Below, piece after piece: positions 1-8,791 of a DNA stretch of 64,000 bases (positions are counted from its first letter, which is position 1; every line of letters begins with the position of its first letter). A program made the translations under genes and the position numbers. Source of the DNA: Natrinema saccharevitans (GTDB lineage: Archaea; Halobacteriota; Halobacteria; Halobacteriales; Natrialbaceae); the NCBI RefSeq assembly GCF_001953745.1, contig NZ_LWLN01000001.1, positions 496,001 through 560,000 of the forward strand. Direction: 5' to 3'. The notes beneath the pieces are model-generated. The model was not told where the DNA came from. It did no database searches and worked only from the letters and a program-made list of their open reading frames with translations.

Positions 1-1244
1 GTACAGGCGAACGCGATCGCGCCGGCGACGGTGGCGATCCCGAACGCGATCCGGTAGCCGGTCTCGGTGTAGACGCGGACGCCGCCCACGAGGTCGCCGG
101 TCCAGTAGGCGTCGAGCGCCCGCCCCATCAGCGTCGGGAAGATCGCCGCGCCGGTGAAGGCCGCCGCGTTCGCCGCTCCCGTCGAAATCCCGCTCGCGCT
201 GCTTGGGTGGCGTTCCTGCACGACCGAGTACCCCAGCACGAACGCGCCGAGGCTGATGCCGCTCACCAGAAACACCGCACCGACGACCGGCAGCGGCGGA
301 TTTCCGACGACCGCGATCAGGGCGAGACAGCAGGTGTAACAGACTCCGCCGGCGACCATCAGCTCGAGCCGGCGCTCGAGACGGTCGGCCAGCCAGCCGA
401 CGGCGGGCGGGCCGACCATCAGCCCGAGCCCGCCAAGCAGAGTCAGCGTGGAGGCCCGGGTCACCGTCACGTCGTAGGTCTGGACGACGTAGGGGACGCC
501 CCAGAGTCCGAAGAGCGTGATGTTCACGCCGGTCGAACAGAACAGCATGACGCTGACGACCCAGAGCCAGCGGTCCCGGAGGACGGCGGCGAGATAGGAT
601 TTGAGCTGGGCGTTCGTCAGGACCTCCTGTCCGGGGACGCCCTCGAGCGGTTCGAAGCCGGCGGCGCTCGGGGAGTTCCGGACGAAAGCGAAGGCGACGA
701 CGGTTACCGCGAGGCCGAAGACGCCGAGTCCGGCGACCGTCGATCGCCAGCCGAACCGCCCGACTGCGAGCGCGAGCGGCGTCGTCGCGAAGACGCCGCC
801 GAACCCCGCGACGGCGAAGGTCGCGCCGCTCATCGTCGCGAACTCGTCGGTGCGGTACCAGTTCGCACAGAACCGGAGGACGCAGACGAAGATCACGCTC
901 CCGCCGAGGCCGATCAGCCCGCGGGCCAGCGTCGCCGCGAGGTAGCCCTCCGCGACGGAAAACCAGACGACACCGACGTTCATCACGACGGCCCCGGCGG
1001 TGGCCGTCAACCGGGGGCCGATCCGGTCGGCCAGCAGGCCCGACGGGATCTGCATCGCCGCGTAGACCCAGAAGAAGACGGCGTGGAGCGTCCCCAACTG
1101 TGCCCCGGTCGTTCCGAAGGCGGCCATCAGATCCTCCGAGAGGACCGCCGTCGAGAGCCGGCTGACGTTGACCAGCAAGAAGAGAACGCCCAGTATCGCC
1201 CACAGGAGCCACCGTCGTCGAAGCGGATCGTGCCAGAGTCGCAT
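1..1244 (-). CDS. MFS transporter, 3' end cut by window edge
   Basis: Reading from the ATG at 1244 toward 1 gives about 414 residues of a Major Facilitator Superfamily carrier, beginning MRLWHDPLRRRWLLWAILG. About a dozen hydrophobic helices can be traced. The MFS loop 2-3 motif is recognisable as GLLADRIGPR, and a second such loop, GWLADRLERR, follows the middle of the protein, as expected for two six-helix halves. The stop codon lies outside the window. The substrate cannot be assigned; family members exchange organic anions, drugs or sugars. A TATA-like TTAACTTTTT sits about 30 nt upstream of the ATG with a palindrome behind it at 1292-1306. The next gene, rtcA, is divergent. Confidence 0.85.
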   Translation of the reverse strand, partial: MRLWHDPLRRRWLLWAILGVLFLLVNVSRLSTAVLSEDLMAAFGTTGAQLGTLHAVFFWVYAAMQIPSGLLADRIGPRLTATAGAVVMNVGVVWFSVAEGYLAATLARGLIGLGGSVIFVCVLRFCANWYRTDEFATMSGATFAVAGFGGVFATTPLALAVGRFGWRSTVAGLGVFGLAVTVVAFAFVRNSPSAAGFEPLEGVPGQEVLTNAQLKSYLAAVLRDRWLWVVSVMLFCSTGVNITLFGLWGVPYVVQTYDVTVTRASTLTLLGGLGLMVGPPAVGWLADRLERRLELMVAGGVCYTCCLALIAVVGNPPLPVVGAVFLVSGISLGAFVLGYSVVQERHPSSASGISTGAANAAAFTGAAIFPTLMGRALDAYWTGDLVGGVRVYTETGYRIAFGIATVAGAIAFAC

Positions 1245-1291
1245 TGCGCTGGAACTCCTCCGCGGAGCGTGGAAAAAGTTAACAAACCGGA

Positions 1292-1306
1292 AACACGGCC
1301 CGTGTT
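1292..1306. promoter_or_regulatory. Palindrome upstream of MFS promoter
   Basis: AACACGG-C-CCGTGTT is a perfect 7-bp inverted repeat with one central base. It lies just upstream of the TATA-like element of the leftward MFS gene, where a haloarchaeal operator would be expected. Function is inferred only from position. Confidence 0.35.
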
Positions 1307-1374
1307 GACGACCCACTCATCGGAGCCGGCCCGAAGCCGCCACCGGTAGGTGCCTCGAGCCCGCAGTCGAACCC

Positions 1375-2427
1375 ATGTCCCCGCGCGAACTCGACGGCGC
1401 GAACGCCGGCGGCCAGTTCGTCCGGACCGCGCTCGCGCTGTCGGTCCTCACGGACGAGCCGATCCGCCTCGAGAACGTCCGCGGCGACCGGCCGACGCCC
1501 GGGCTTCGCCACCAGCATCTGGCGGTCCTCGAGACGATGGCCGAGATCTGCGATGCAGACGTTTCGGGCGCGGAACTGGGTGCGGAGACCGTCGCGTTCG
1601 ACCCCGGAATCGAGGGCGATGGCGGACTCGAGGGCGGCGAGTACGCCGTCGACATCGGGACCGCCGGCAGCGCGACGCTGCTCTGTAACGCCGTCCTCCC
1701 GCTGGTGACGGTCCTCGAGTCGCCGCTGTCGGTCACGATCACCGGCGGGACGGACGTGGCGTGGTCCCCGCCGCTTGACTACCTGCGGCGCGTGAAACTC
1801 CCGCTCCTCCGACGGGTCGGCCTCGCGGCCGCCTGCGAAGCCGAGCGTCGCGGGTTCTACCCCGAGGGCGGCGGCGAGGTCACGCTCCGACTCGAGCCGT
1901 CCGCTCTCGAGCCGATCGGCCTCGGCGAGCGGGGATCGCTCGAGGCCCTGCGCCTCTACTCGACCGAATCGGCATCGCTGGCCGACCGCGACGTCGCCCA
2001 CCGGCAGGCAAAGGGGGCGCTCGAGCGGCTCGATTCGGACGCCCCCGAACTCGCGGACCGGAACGAAACCACCGCGGACAGCCCCTCGCCGGGCTCCGCG
2101 CTCGTGCTTCGAATCGACCACGGAACCGGGATCGCCGGATTCTCGGCGCTCGGCGAACGCGGGAAACCGGCCGAGCGGGTCGGCGAGGACGCCGCCGACG
2201 CCGCGAACCGCTTCCTCGAGGGGACGGCCCCAGTCGATCGGCACATGGCCGACCAGCTGCTTGTCTTCCTCGCGCTCGCGGGCGGCCGCGTTCGGATCCC
2301 GGCCGTGACCGATCACGTCGACACCCGGTGTGACCTGCTCGAGGCCTTCGGGGCCGAGATCGACCTCGAGGACGACGGTGCGACGACGCTCGTCTCGGTC
2401 TCGTCGCTGCTGGACGGGATTCAGTAG
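1375..2427 (+). CDS. rtcA: RNA 3'-terminal phosphate cyclase
   Basis: The 350-residue protein matches archaeal RtcA, which uses ATP to convert RNA 3'-phosphate ends to 2',3'-cyclic phosphates through an enzyme-AMP intermediate. Recognisable blocks are the N-terminal GGQFVRTALALS, the GTAGSATLL motif near residue 100, the GFYPEGGGEV motif near residue 160, and RHMADQLLVFLALAGG, where His290 sits at the position of the adenylylated catalytic histidine. Length is typical. The start MSPRELDGANAGG places the GGQ-type motif about 12 residues in, as in homologues. It stands alone; flanking genes are divergent or convergent. Confidence 0.93.
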   Translation: MSPRELDGANAGGQFVRTALALSVLTDEPIRLENVRGDRPTPGLRHQHLAVLETMAEICDADVSGAELGAETVAFDPGIEGDGGLEGGEYAVDIGTAGSATLLCNAVLPLVTVLESPLSVTITGGTDVAWSPPLDYLRRVKLPLLRRVGLAAACEAERRGFYPEGGGEVTLRLEPSALEPIGLGERGSLEALRLYSTESASLADRDVAHRQAKGALERLDSDAPELADRNETTADSPSPGSALVLRIDHGTGIAGFSALGERGKPAERVGEDAADAANRFLEGTAPVDRHMADQLLVFLALAGGRVRIPAVTDHVDTRCDLLEAFGAEIDLEDDGATTLVSVSSLLDGIQ

Positions 2428-2444
2428 ATCGTGGCTCCAGGGAG

Positions 2445-2693
2445 TCACAGCCGTTCTCGGTTCAACAGCCCCGCCAGCGTGATCAGCAGAGAAATTACGA
2501 GAATCCCCGCTCCCGTGACCGCGAGTGCGAACGTCGGTGTCCCGGGATCGAACTCCGGAGCCGCGAGCAGCAGCGTTCTCAGGTAGGACACCAGCCGGTT
2601 CCACACGACGGTGGCGATGACCACTGTGATCGCGAGCCCCAGAAAGAGGAGTTGGTAGTCGAACCACGTTTTGAGCCCGTCTGACGACACCAT
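2445..2693 (-). CDS. Small two-helix membrane protein
   Basis: An 82-residue protein from the ATG at 2693, starting MVSSDGLKTWFDY. It has one hydrophobic helix near residues 14-31 (LLFLGLAITVVIATVV), a linker, and a second near residues 54-76. A TATA-like ACTATACC lies about 27 nt upstream of this ATG, supporting a leaderless start here rather than at an upstream in-frame TTG at 2756. No family is recognised and no function is proposed. It is convergent with rtcA. Confidence 0.6.
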   Translation of the reverse strand: MVSSDGLKTWFDYQLLFLGLAITVVIATVVWNRLVSYLRTLLLAAPEFDPGTPTFALAVTGAGILVISLLITLAGLLNRERL

Positions 2694-2879
2694 CCGGAAA
2701 ACTGTTCGAATCGCGACGGTATAGTCGTTCGGTCGACACGACAGTTGGTGGCGCAAGTCGTCTGTCGCTCCCGCACCACCGCAGGTGATTTATCCATCCG
2801 AAGTGACGCCTCCGGTCCAGCGTGATCCTGCGCTGACAGACCGCCATAACTTATACCAACGCCGTTCGTTGGCTGGAGT

Positions 2880-2936
2880 ATGACCGAGGGACACACCGAC
2901 CGTCGCGGCCGTACAACTCGGGGGGCCGACCGGTGA
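2880..2936 (+). CDS. Leaderless 18-codon mini-ORF overlapping KDG kinase start
   Basis: ATG at 2880 opens an 18-residue basic peptide, MTEGHTDRRGRTTRGADR. Its TGA (2934-2936) overlaps the GTG start of the sugar kinase at 2933. An AACTTATACC element at 2848-2857 lies about 27 nt upstream of this ATG, not of the kinase start, so the transcript probably begins here. The peptide may exist only to couple translation to the kinase. It is too short to judge from coding statistics. Confidence 0.45.
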   Translation: MTEGHTDRRGRTTRGADR

Positions 2937-3886
2937 GCGACATCGTTACCTTCGGCGAGACGATGCTCCGGCTCTCGCCGCCGGGGAACGAACGCCTCGA
3001 GAACGCCGACGAGTTCGAGGTCCGCGCTGCGGGAGCGGAGAGCAACGTCGCCATCGCGGCCGATCGGCTCGGCGCGTCGGCGACCTGGCTATCGAAGGTG
3101 CCCGAGACGCCGCTGGGCCGGCGGGTCGTCAGCGAACTCCGGGGCCACGGCATCGAGACCGACGTGACTTGGAGCCACCGGGGCCGACAGGGGACCTACT
3201 ACCTCGAGCACGCCGGCAAACCCCGCGGGACGAACGTGATCTACGATCGGGAGAACACGGCGGTTTCGACGGCGAAGGTCCGCGACATCGACATCGACAA
3301 GATCCAGAACGCGCGAGTCTTTTTCACGACCGGAATCACGCCGGCGCTCTCCTCGACGCTGCGGGACACGACGCTGAAACTGCTCAAAGCGGCTCGGAAA
3401 GGCGGGACGACCACCGCCTTCGACTTCAATTATCGTCGCAAGCTCTGGTCGCCCGACGAGGCCCGGGAGACGCTGACGAAGCTGTTCCCCGGCATCGACG
3501 TCCTCGTGATCGCCGCTCGCGACGCTCGAACCGTACTGGGGTTCGAGGGCGACCCGCGACAGTTGGCACACAAGCTCGGCTCGCAGTACGACTTCACGAG
3601 CGTCGTCGTCACCCGCGGTGAAGAAGGCGCGGTCGGCTGGCACGACAGCGTCGTCCACGACCACGGGGTCTACGAGACCGACACCGTCGATCCGATCGGC
3701 ACCGGCGACGCCTTCACGGGTGCGTTCATCGCCCGCCGACTCGACGGCGACGACGTCCCGACCGCCCTCGAGTACGCCGCCGCGACGGCCGCACTCAAGC
3801 GGACCATCCCCGGCGATGTCGCGCTGATCACCGCCGACGAGGTCGAGACCGTCGTCAAAGAGCAGGACGAGGACATCTCCCGGTAG
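2933..3886 (+). CDS. kdgK: PfkB-family sugar kinase, probable 2-keto-3-deoxygluconate kinase
   Basis: The 317-residue protein begins with a GTG codon: MSDIVTFGETMLRLSPPG. It has the PfkB N-terminal pattern (AAGAESNVAIAADRLG, residues about 32-47) and the C-terminal signature DPIGTGDAFTGAF, with Asp259 as catalytic base. FGETMLRLSPPG and the overall length resemble archaeal KDG kinases, which phosphorylate 2-keto-3-deoxy-gluconate at C6 in the haloarchaeal semi-phosphorylative Entner-Doudoroff pathway. Specificity within PfkB (KDG, fructose or ribose) is not proven by sequence. Translation is likely coupled to the upstream 18-codon ORF through a GTGA overlap. Confidence 0.85.
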   Translation: MSDIVTFGETMLRLSPPGNERLENADEFEVRAAGAESNVAIAADRLGASATWLSKVPETPLGRRVVSELRGHGIETDVTWSHRGRQGTYYLEHAGKPRGTNVIYDRENTAVSTAKVRDIDIDKIQNARVFFTTGITPALSSTLRDTTLKLLKAARKGGTTTAFDFNYRRKLWSPDEARETLTKLFPGIDVLVIAARDARTVLGFEGDPRQLAHKLGSQYDFTSVVVTRGEEGAVGWHDSVVHDHGVYETDTVDPIGTGDAFTGAFIARRLDGDDVPTALEYAAATAALKRTIPGDVALITADEVETVVKEQDEDISR

Positions 3887-4059
3887 TCGGCCGGCGCCGG
3901 TTCCGATCCGACCGTCTCGAGACGGGCGCGATCCGTCCCCCGCTCGAGTCGCCTCCAGTCGGTAACTGTTCTCCCGGCCCGAAGTCACGGCGCGGCGACC
4001 GTAACGAACGGCTGGGAGTCGGGACCCCCTTTTTACCGACCGCTGTGCTACCTCCGGCC

Positions 4060-4611
4060 GTGAGTCGAACCGTTCGTCCGGCCACGGTCGACGACGTCTG
4101 GGCCGTCCACGAGATTGCACGCGAGAGTTGGCACGCCGCCTACGACGACGTTCTCGGCTCCCAGCGGGTCGACGCCGTCGTCGACGAGTGGTACGCGATC
4201 GGCGACCTCGAGTCGTCGATCGCGGCGGCGACGGGCCGCGAGGACGCCGCGTTTCTCGTGGCCGAGCGACCGGACGACGACGGCGGGGACGAACCCCGGA
4301 TGGACGCCGACCGTTGCGGGTTCGCCCACGCGGTCCCGTGGCCGGAGGACACTTCGGTGGCGTTTCTCGCCCGCCTCTACGTCCACCCGGCCGTCTGGAA
4401 CGAGGGGGTCGGCACCGCCCTGCTCGAGGCACTCGAGGCCGCCCTCGCGGAGACCGCCGAGCGGCTCCGGCTGGCGGTGCTGGCGGCCAACGATGTCGGG
4501 ATCGCCTTCTACGAATCCCGTGGATTCGATCGCGTCGGGACCCGACCCTCGGATATTGGGGACGGCCTCGAGGAACACGTCTACGAGCGACGGCTCCCGG
4601 ACGCGGCTTGA
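4060..4611 (+). CDS. GNAT family N-acetyltransferase
   Basis: A 183-residue acetyl-CoA-dependent acetyltransferase. The acetyl-CoA-binding motif A is visible as RLYVHPAVWNEGVGTALL near residue 108, followed by the helix ALEAALAETAERL and the FYESRGF segment typical of motif B. The GTG at 4060 (MSRTVRPATVDDVWAV) is preferred over an in-frame GTG at 4045. A TTTTTAC element lies about 27 nt before 4060, and the fold normally starts at the first beta strand R-x-A-T-x-x-D. The acceptor substrate is unknown. Confidence 0.88.
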   Translation: MSRTVRPATVDDVWAVHEIARESWHAAYDDVLGSQRVDAVVDEWYAIGDLESSIAAATGREDAAFLVAERPDDDGGDEPRMDADRCGFAHAVPWPEDTSVAFLARLYVHPAVWNEGVGTALLEALEAALAETAERLRLAVLAANDVGIAFYESRGFDRVGTRPSDIGDGLEEHVYERRLPDAA

Positions 4612-4672
4612 GCCGGTCGCTCGCCGGGCACCGAACAGTTCCGTGCCCGACACTGTGTTGCCGACGACGTGA

Positions 4673-4969
4673 CCTGGGACGCGGTTTCGCACCTTCGCGG
4701 AGACGACCGACAACGACCTCGAGGCGCTGGCGGCCTGCGCCCGGACCCGGACCGCGCCCGCCGACTGGGACGACATCGCGGGGGTCGACCACCCCGTGGT
4801 GATCGTGGCCGGCGGCGACGACGACATCGCCGGCGATCCGACGGCGCTCGCTGACGGGTTTCCGAACGGCGAGGCCGTCGTTATCGAGGGCGAAGACCAC
4901 CTGACCACGGTGCCGGACGATCGGTTTACCGACGCTATGCTGGACTTTCTCGAGCGGGAGAGGTTGTAG
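4673..4969 (+). pseudogene. C-terminal remnant of an alpha/beta hydrolase
   Basis: After an in-frame TGA at 4670 a frame stays open to TAG at 4967-4969. It encodes about 98 residues ending in the usual C-terminal half of alpha/beta-hydrolases: a beta strand HPVVIVAGGDDDI, then EAVVIEGEDHLTTVPDDR with the His of the catalytic triad in GEDHLT, then a terminal helix. No nucleophile elbow (GxSxG) or N-terminal half is found upstream, where the GNAT gene ends at 4611. There is no ATG near the frame start. It is interpreted as a decayed gene whose 5' part has been deleted. Confidence 0.6.
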
Positions 4970-5090
4970 CTCGACGGGTTTCCGCTCGGTCTCCCACTAC
5001 TGGCGGTCTCGAAACGCGCTTTTGTAGCGGTTACTGGTGGCTCGAGGACGTTTCTCGATGACTCGTGTGTGCTGCTCTCGTGGCAACAGG

Positions 5091-5210
5091 GAGTCGCCAC
5101 GCCCTCCCCAACCGATTCGCTCGCTCCGGAATCGCTCACTCATCCCTCGCGCAGTGTCGTCGATCAGTCCTCGCTGTCGCTCGGACCTGATCGACAGCGC
5201 GCGCCACCGC
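5091..5210 (+). repeat. Dispersed repeat family A, copy 1
   Basis: This intergenic stretch shares a block order with 39897-40024 (+) and 39671-39785 (-): GAGT(C/G)GCCAC, CCTCCCCA(A/G)CCGATTC, CTCATCCCTCGCGCAG, and an end GACAGCGCGCGCCACCGC. The interior is variable. The rest of the 4970-5256 gap shows no gene. Confidence 0.7.
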
Positions 5211-5256
5211 ACGTAGTTCGGTCGGAGCAGCGGAAAGATAAGGAGTCTGGCGGCCG

Positions 5257-6555
5257 TTATAGCGTCTTCTCGGCTTCCTCGTCGTCCACGACTTCGATCC
5301 CGCGGTTGTTGACCGCCATCGGATCGAGGCCGACCTCCTGCAGGAAGTCCTTGTACTCCCGTTCGCACTGCTCGGCGTCTTTCTGCTTGTCGCTGGCCCG
5401 GTCGCAGAGTTCGATCAGGTTCTCGGGGACGTCGTTCTGGTAGACGATCCAGTGATTGATCAGATCGCTGAGCCGGCGGATCGGGCTCGTGAAGTGGCCG
5501 TAGATCTCGAAGTTCAGCGCGTGGTGACCGCCGAACGGATCGTTCATGTACTTCGCGCGGGGCATCACCTTCATCACCGCCCACTGGATCTTGTCGAGCT
5601 GGCGGGCGGGCGCGTCCTCGAGCGTCGCGTTGACGGCCTTGCGCGGGTCGTCCCAGGTGCTGCCGGGGATCGAGACGCCGTCCAAGTCCTGAATCTCCCG
5701 GAGCGCCTCGGACCACTCGTCGGGGCTTGGCTGTGGGTGGACCCGGTACATGGCCTCGACGCCGCGATTCCACATGAGTTCGTGCGTGACGGCCTTGTTG
5801 GCCTTGAGCATGCACTCCTCGATGATGGTGTGGGCACGATCGCGGCTCGGGTTGAGAACGAGCGAGCCGTCCTCCTTGCGCTGTTCGTGCATCTGCTCGG
5901 CGAGGTCGTAGACCAGGGCGTTCTCCTCGTGCAGCGGCGCGTCGGGGTCCTCGAGCCGATTCTCGGCCTGCGTGTAGGTCAGGCGCTCGTCGGATCGAAT
6001 GACCGACTTGTAGATCTCGATGGTCTCGTAGGAGAGGTTCTCCTTGTCGAGGTGCATCTCGACGGTGTGGGCCAGACGGTCCTCGTTGGGGACCAGCGAA
6101 CAGACCGTCTCGGCCAATACCGGCGGCAGCATGTGGACCGTGTAGCCGGGGAGATAGACCGTGTTGCCCCGTTCGACGGCCTCGTCCCACATCGCCGTGT
6201 CGGGGTTGACGTAGTGGGTCACGTCGGCGATGTGGACCCAGAGAACGTACTCGTCCTCTCGTTCCTCGATCGAGAGCGCGTCGTCGAAGTCCTGGGCGTC
6301 GATCGGGTCCGTCGTCCACGTCGTCAGGTCCCGGAGGTCCGTCCGCTCGTCGATCTCCTCCTCGATCTCGGCCGTCACGCCCTCCGTTCGGGCCTCGGCC
6401 TCCGCCAACACTTCCGAGGGGAACTCGTCGCGCAACTCGAACTTCTCGAACAGTTCCTCGCGCTTGTTCTCGAGGTGGCGCGCGAGATCCTCGGAGACCT
6501 CGACGGGACCCTGTCCTTCGACGGTCCCGGCTTCGGCCTGTGCGTCGTCACTCAT
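5257..6555 (-). CDS. RNB-domain exoribonuclease (RNase II/R family)
   Basis: The 432-residue protein is a 3'-5' exoribonuclease of the RNase II/R family. The catalytic RNB motif DPIDAQDFDDALSIEE is near residues 82-97 and supplies the Mg-binding aspartates. Other family blocks are MLPPVLAETVCSL, LTYTQAENRL, NKAVTHELMWNRG and HFTSPIRRLSDLINH. It lacks the flanking cold-shock and S1 domains of bacterial RNase R, as do other short haloarchaeal homologues, so it is nearly a bare RNB domain with a C-terminal helical tail. The start at 6555 gives MSDDAQAEAGTVEGQ. Upstream lies a divergent ABC exporter operon. Confidence 0.92.
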   Translation of the reverse strand: MSDDAQAEAGTVEGQGPVEVSEDLARHLENKREELFEKFELRDEFPSEVLAEAEARTEGVTAEIEEEIDERTDLRDLTTWTTDPIDAQDFDDALSIEEREDEYVLWVHIADVTHYVNPDTAMWDEAVERGNTVYLPGYTVHMLPPVLAETVCSLVPNEDRLAHTVEMHLDKENLSYETIEIYKSVIRSDERLTYTQAENRLEDPDAPLHEENALVYDLAEQMHEQRKEDGSLVLNPSRDRAHTIIEECMLKANKAVTHELMWNRGVEAMYRVHPQPSPDEWSEALREIQDLDGVSIPGSTWDDPRKAVNATLEDAPARQLDKIQWAVMKVMPRAKYMNDPFGGHHALNFEIYGHFTSPIRRLSDLINHWIVYQNDVPENLIELCDRASDKQKDAEQCEREYKDFLQEVGLDPMAVNNRGIEVVDDEEAEKTL

Positions 6556-6682
6556 GGCGAGGGCTACGCACGTAAGAGTGAAAGTCGTGTCGGGACGGCC
6601 CGCTCAGCGCTCCCGGCGCTGGACCGCCTGCTGGCATCGTCGATAGCAACATATACTTTGTGTCTAACACGAATGCCGTTGA

Positions 6683-7591
6683 ATGGACGCGATCGCCCTC
6701 CGAGACGTCACCAAACGCTTCGGTGACGTCCGCGCCCTCCGCGGTATCGATATGACAGTCGAGACCGGCGAAGTGTTCGGCTTTCTCGGGCCGAACGGGG
6801 CCGGCAAATCGACGACGATCGACCTCTTGCTTCACTACGCGCGCCCCTCGAGCGGGTCGGTCACGGTACTCGGTCGTGACGTCGCCGAGGAACCGATCGC
6901 CGTCCGGCGACGCGTCGGCGTCCTTCCCGAGGACTTCGCGCCGTTCGAGACGATGACCGGTCGCCAGCACCTCGCGTATGCGATCGAGGCGATGGACGCC
7001 GACGACGATCCGTCGACTCTGCTCGAGCGGGTCGGTCTCGGCGACGACGGCGACCGCGTCGCCGCCGATTACTCGACGGGGATGACCCAGCGACTCGCGC
7101 TCGCGATGGCGCTGGTCGGCGAGCCCGACCTGCTGGTCCTCGACGAGCCGTCGACCGGGCTCGATCCCCACGGCGTCCGCCGAATGCGCGAGATCGTCAG
7201 GGCGGAGCGCGACCGCGGCGCGACCGTCTTCTTCTCGAGTCACATTCTCGGGCAGGTCGAGGCGGTCGCCGATCGCGTCGCGATCCTCCGTTCGGGGACC
7301 CTCGTCGCCGTCGACACGATCGACGGACTCCGTGAGGCCGTCGGTGTCGATACCGAACTCCGCGTCGAACTGGCCGCCGAACCGGCCGCGATCGCACCCG
7401 CCATCGAGTCGGTCGACGGGGTCGCGGCGGTCACCGTAAGCGACGGCGCGTTGCGAATCGATTGCAGCGCCGACGCGAAGCTCCGAGTCCTAGACGAGAT
7501 TCGGGCCGCCGGCGGAACGATCCGCGACTTCTCGAGCAGCGAGGCGTCGCTCGAAGACCTGTTCGTCACCTACACGGAGGGATCGGCGTGA
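6683..7591 (+). CDS. ABC-2 type transporter ATP-binding protein
   Basis: A 302-residue ABC ATPase. The Walker A is GPNGAGKST (about residues 37-45), the signature region is YSTGMTQRLALAMAL, the Walker B is LLVLDEPSTGLDP, and the H-loop is SSHI. A roughly 80-residue C-terminal extension, typical of CcmA/NatA-type subunits, ends SLEDLFVTYTEG. It energises the membrane protein encoded next, whose GTG overlaps this gene's TGA (GTGA). The pair forms a two-gene operon. The exported substrate is unknown. A TATA-like ATATACTTTG lies 25-30 nt upstream of the start. Confidence 0.93.
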   Translation: MDAIALRDVTKRFGDVRALRGIDMTVETGEVFGFLGPNGAGKSTTIDLLLHYARPSSGSVTVLGRDVAEEPIAVRRRVGVLPEDFAPFETMTGRQHLAYAIEAMDADDDPSTLLERVGLGDDGDRVAADYSTGMTQRLALAMALVGEPDLLVLDEPSTGLDPHGVRRMREIVRAERDRGATVFFSSHILGQVEAVADRVAILRSGTLVAVDTIDGLREAVGVDTELRVELAAEPAAIAPAIESVDGVAAVTVSDGALRIDCSADAKLRVLDEIRAAGGTIRDFSSSEASLEDLFVTYTEGSA

Positions 7592-8385
7592 ACTGGCGAC
7601 TGATCGCTCGGAAGGAGATCGGCGATGCGGTTCGAAACCGACAGTTACCCGCGATCGCCGGCACGTTCGCGCTGGTCTATGCCGTCGTCGCGGTGCTTCA
7701 TCTCAGACGAGTCGAACGGGGGTTCGTCGCTCCCGTCGACCTCGTCGACCGGTTCGCGCTTCCCGGTATGCTGCTCGTCCCGGTGACCGCGCTGTTGCTC
7801 GCCGCCGGTGCGATCGTCAGGCGGCGCTCGAACGGACAACTGACGCTCCTCCTCGGGCTCCCACACGATCGACGCGATATCGTCGTCGGCACGTACGTCG
7901 GCCGGTACGCGGTCTTTCTCGCGTCCCTCGTTACAGGAGTACTCGCCGGCGTGGCCGTCGTCGTCGCCGCCGGGCACACGGTTCCGGTCGGTGCCGTCCT
8001 CGCGTACGCCCTCGCGAGCGCCGGGTTGGGACTCGCGTATCTCGCCGTCGCGATCGGGATCTCGGCGACGGTGCGGACGCAGACGTGGGCATCGTTCGCC
8101 GTCTTCGGGGCGTTGCTCTGTTTCCTGTTCGCGTGGCGGTTCGTTCCCGACGGTCTGACCTACGTCGCGGCCGGCTTCGAGGAGCCGGCGACGCGACCGT
8201 GGTGGGCGTCGTACGTCGGTGCGTGTTCCCCCAGCATCGCCTACGAACGGCTGCTTGACGCCGTGATCGGCTCCGGCTCGGACACCGACCGGTCGCTGGT
8301 CCGGTTCAGTGCCGCGGTCCTGCTGGGCTGGGCCGTTCTCGCCCCCGCCGTCGGCTACCGGCGGTTCGCGAGGACCGACCTCTAG
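7588..8385 (+). CDS. ABC-2 type transporter permease
   Basis: A 265-residue integral membrane protein starting at GTG 7588, MNWRLIARKEIGDAVRNRQ, the usual cytoplasmic amphipathic start of ABC-2 permeases. About six membrane helices follow (for example PAIAGTFALVYAVVAVL, PGMLLVPVTALLLAAGA, GAVLAYALASAGLGLAYL, and a final AAVLLGWAVLAPAVG). A long extracytoplasmic loop lies near residues 190-235. It overlaps the ATPase stop codon, so the two are translationally coupled. Its stop overlaps that of the convergent zinc-ribbon gene. Confidence 0.88.
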   Translation: MNWRLIARKEIGDAVRNRQLPAIAGTFALVYAVVAVLHLRRVERGFVAPVDLVDRFALPGMLLVPVTALLLAAGAIVRRRSNGQLTLLLGLPHDRRDIVVGTYVGRYAVFLASLVTGVLAGVAVVVAAGHTVPVGAVLAYALASAGLGLAYLAVAIGISATVRTQTWASFAVFGALLCFLFAWRFVPDGLTYVAAGFEEPATRPWWASYVGACSPSIAYERLLDAVIGSGSDTDRSLVRFSAAVLLGWAVLAPAVGYRRFARTDL

Positions 8386-8678
8386 CGCTCGCGTTCCTCG
8401 AGCGGCCCGTACCGCTCCTCGACCGCCGTCAGATAGCTCGCGAGAAAGCCCGCCCGGTCGCGCTTTCCGGCCTCGATCTCGACCAGCAGCGCCTCGAGGT
8501 CGTCCCGCGGGTGGTGACACAGCTCGCGGTGACAGGACTTACAGAGGTGTTCGAAGGTCTTGTCCGCGCGGTCCCAGCGATCCCCGTGTTTGTCGTACTC
8601 GCGGGCCTCGTCGCGCGGACACTCGGTGCCACAGGCGAGACAGGTGACGGTCTCGGTTCGGGTCCGAGCGGGCCACAT
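8382..8678 (-). CDS. Small putative zinc-binding protein
   Basis: A 98-residue protein with two cysteine pairs. An N-terminal C-L-A-C-G-T-E-C near residues 13-18 and a later C-K-S-C-H-R-E-L-C-H-H near residues 46-56 could bind one zinc or form a treble-clef-like knuckle. The C-terminal half is charged and helical (LEALLVEIEAGKRDRAGFL). Small zinc proteins of this kind are common in haloarchaea. I do not recognise a defined function. It is convergent with the ABC permease and the last codons of the two genes overlap. Confidence 0.75.
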   Translation of the reverse strand: MWPARTRTETVTCLACGTECPRDEAREYDKHGDRWDRADKTFEHLCKSCHRELCHHPRDDLEALLVEIEAGKRDRAGFLASYLTAVEERYGPLEERER

Positions 8679-8791
8679 ACGCGGTCCGACGGGGTGGACC
8701 CACTTAGCAATTGGTACGCCCCACGGCGACGCCCGGCGGCTCGAGGGCCCGGAACGGGCCTTTTATTTCCGGACCGCTCGTTGGCCCGGAC

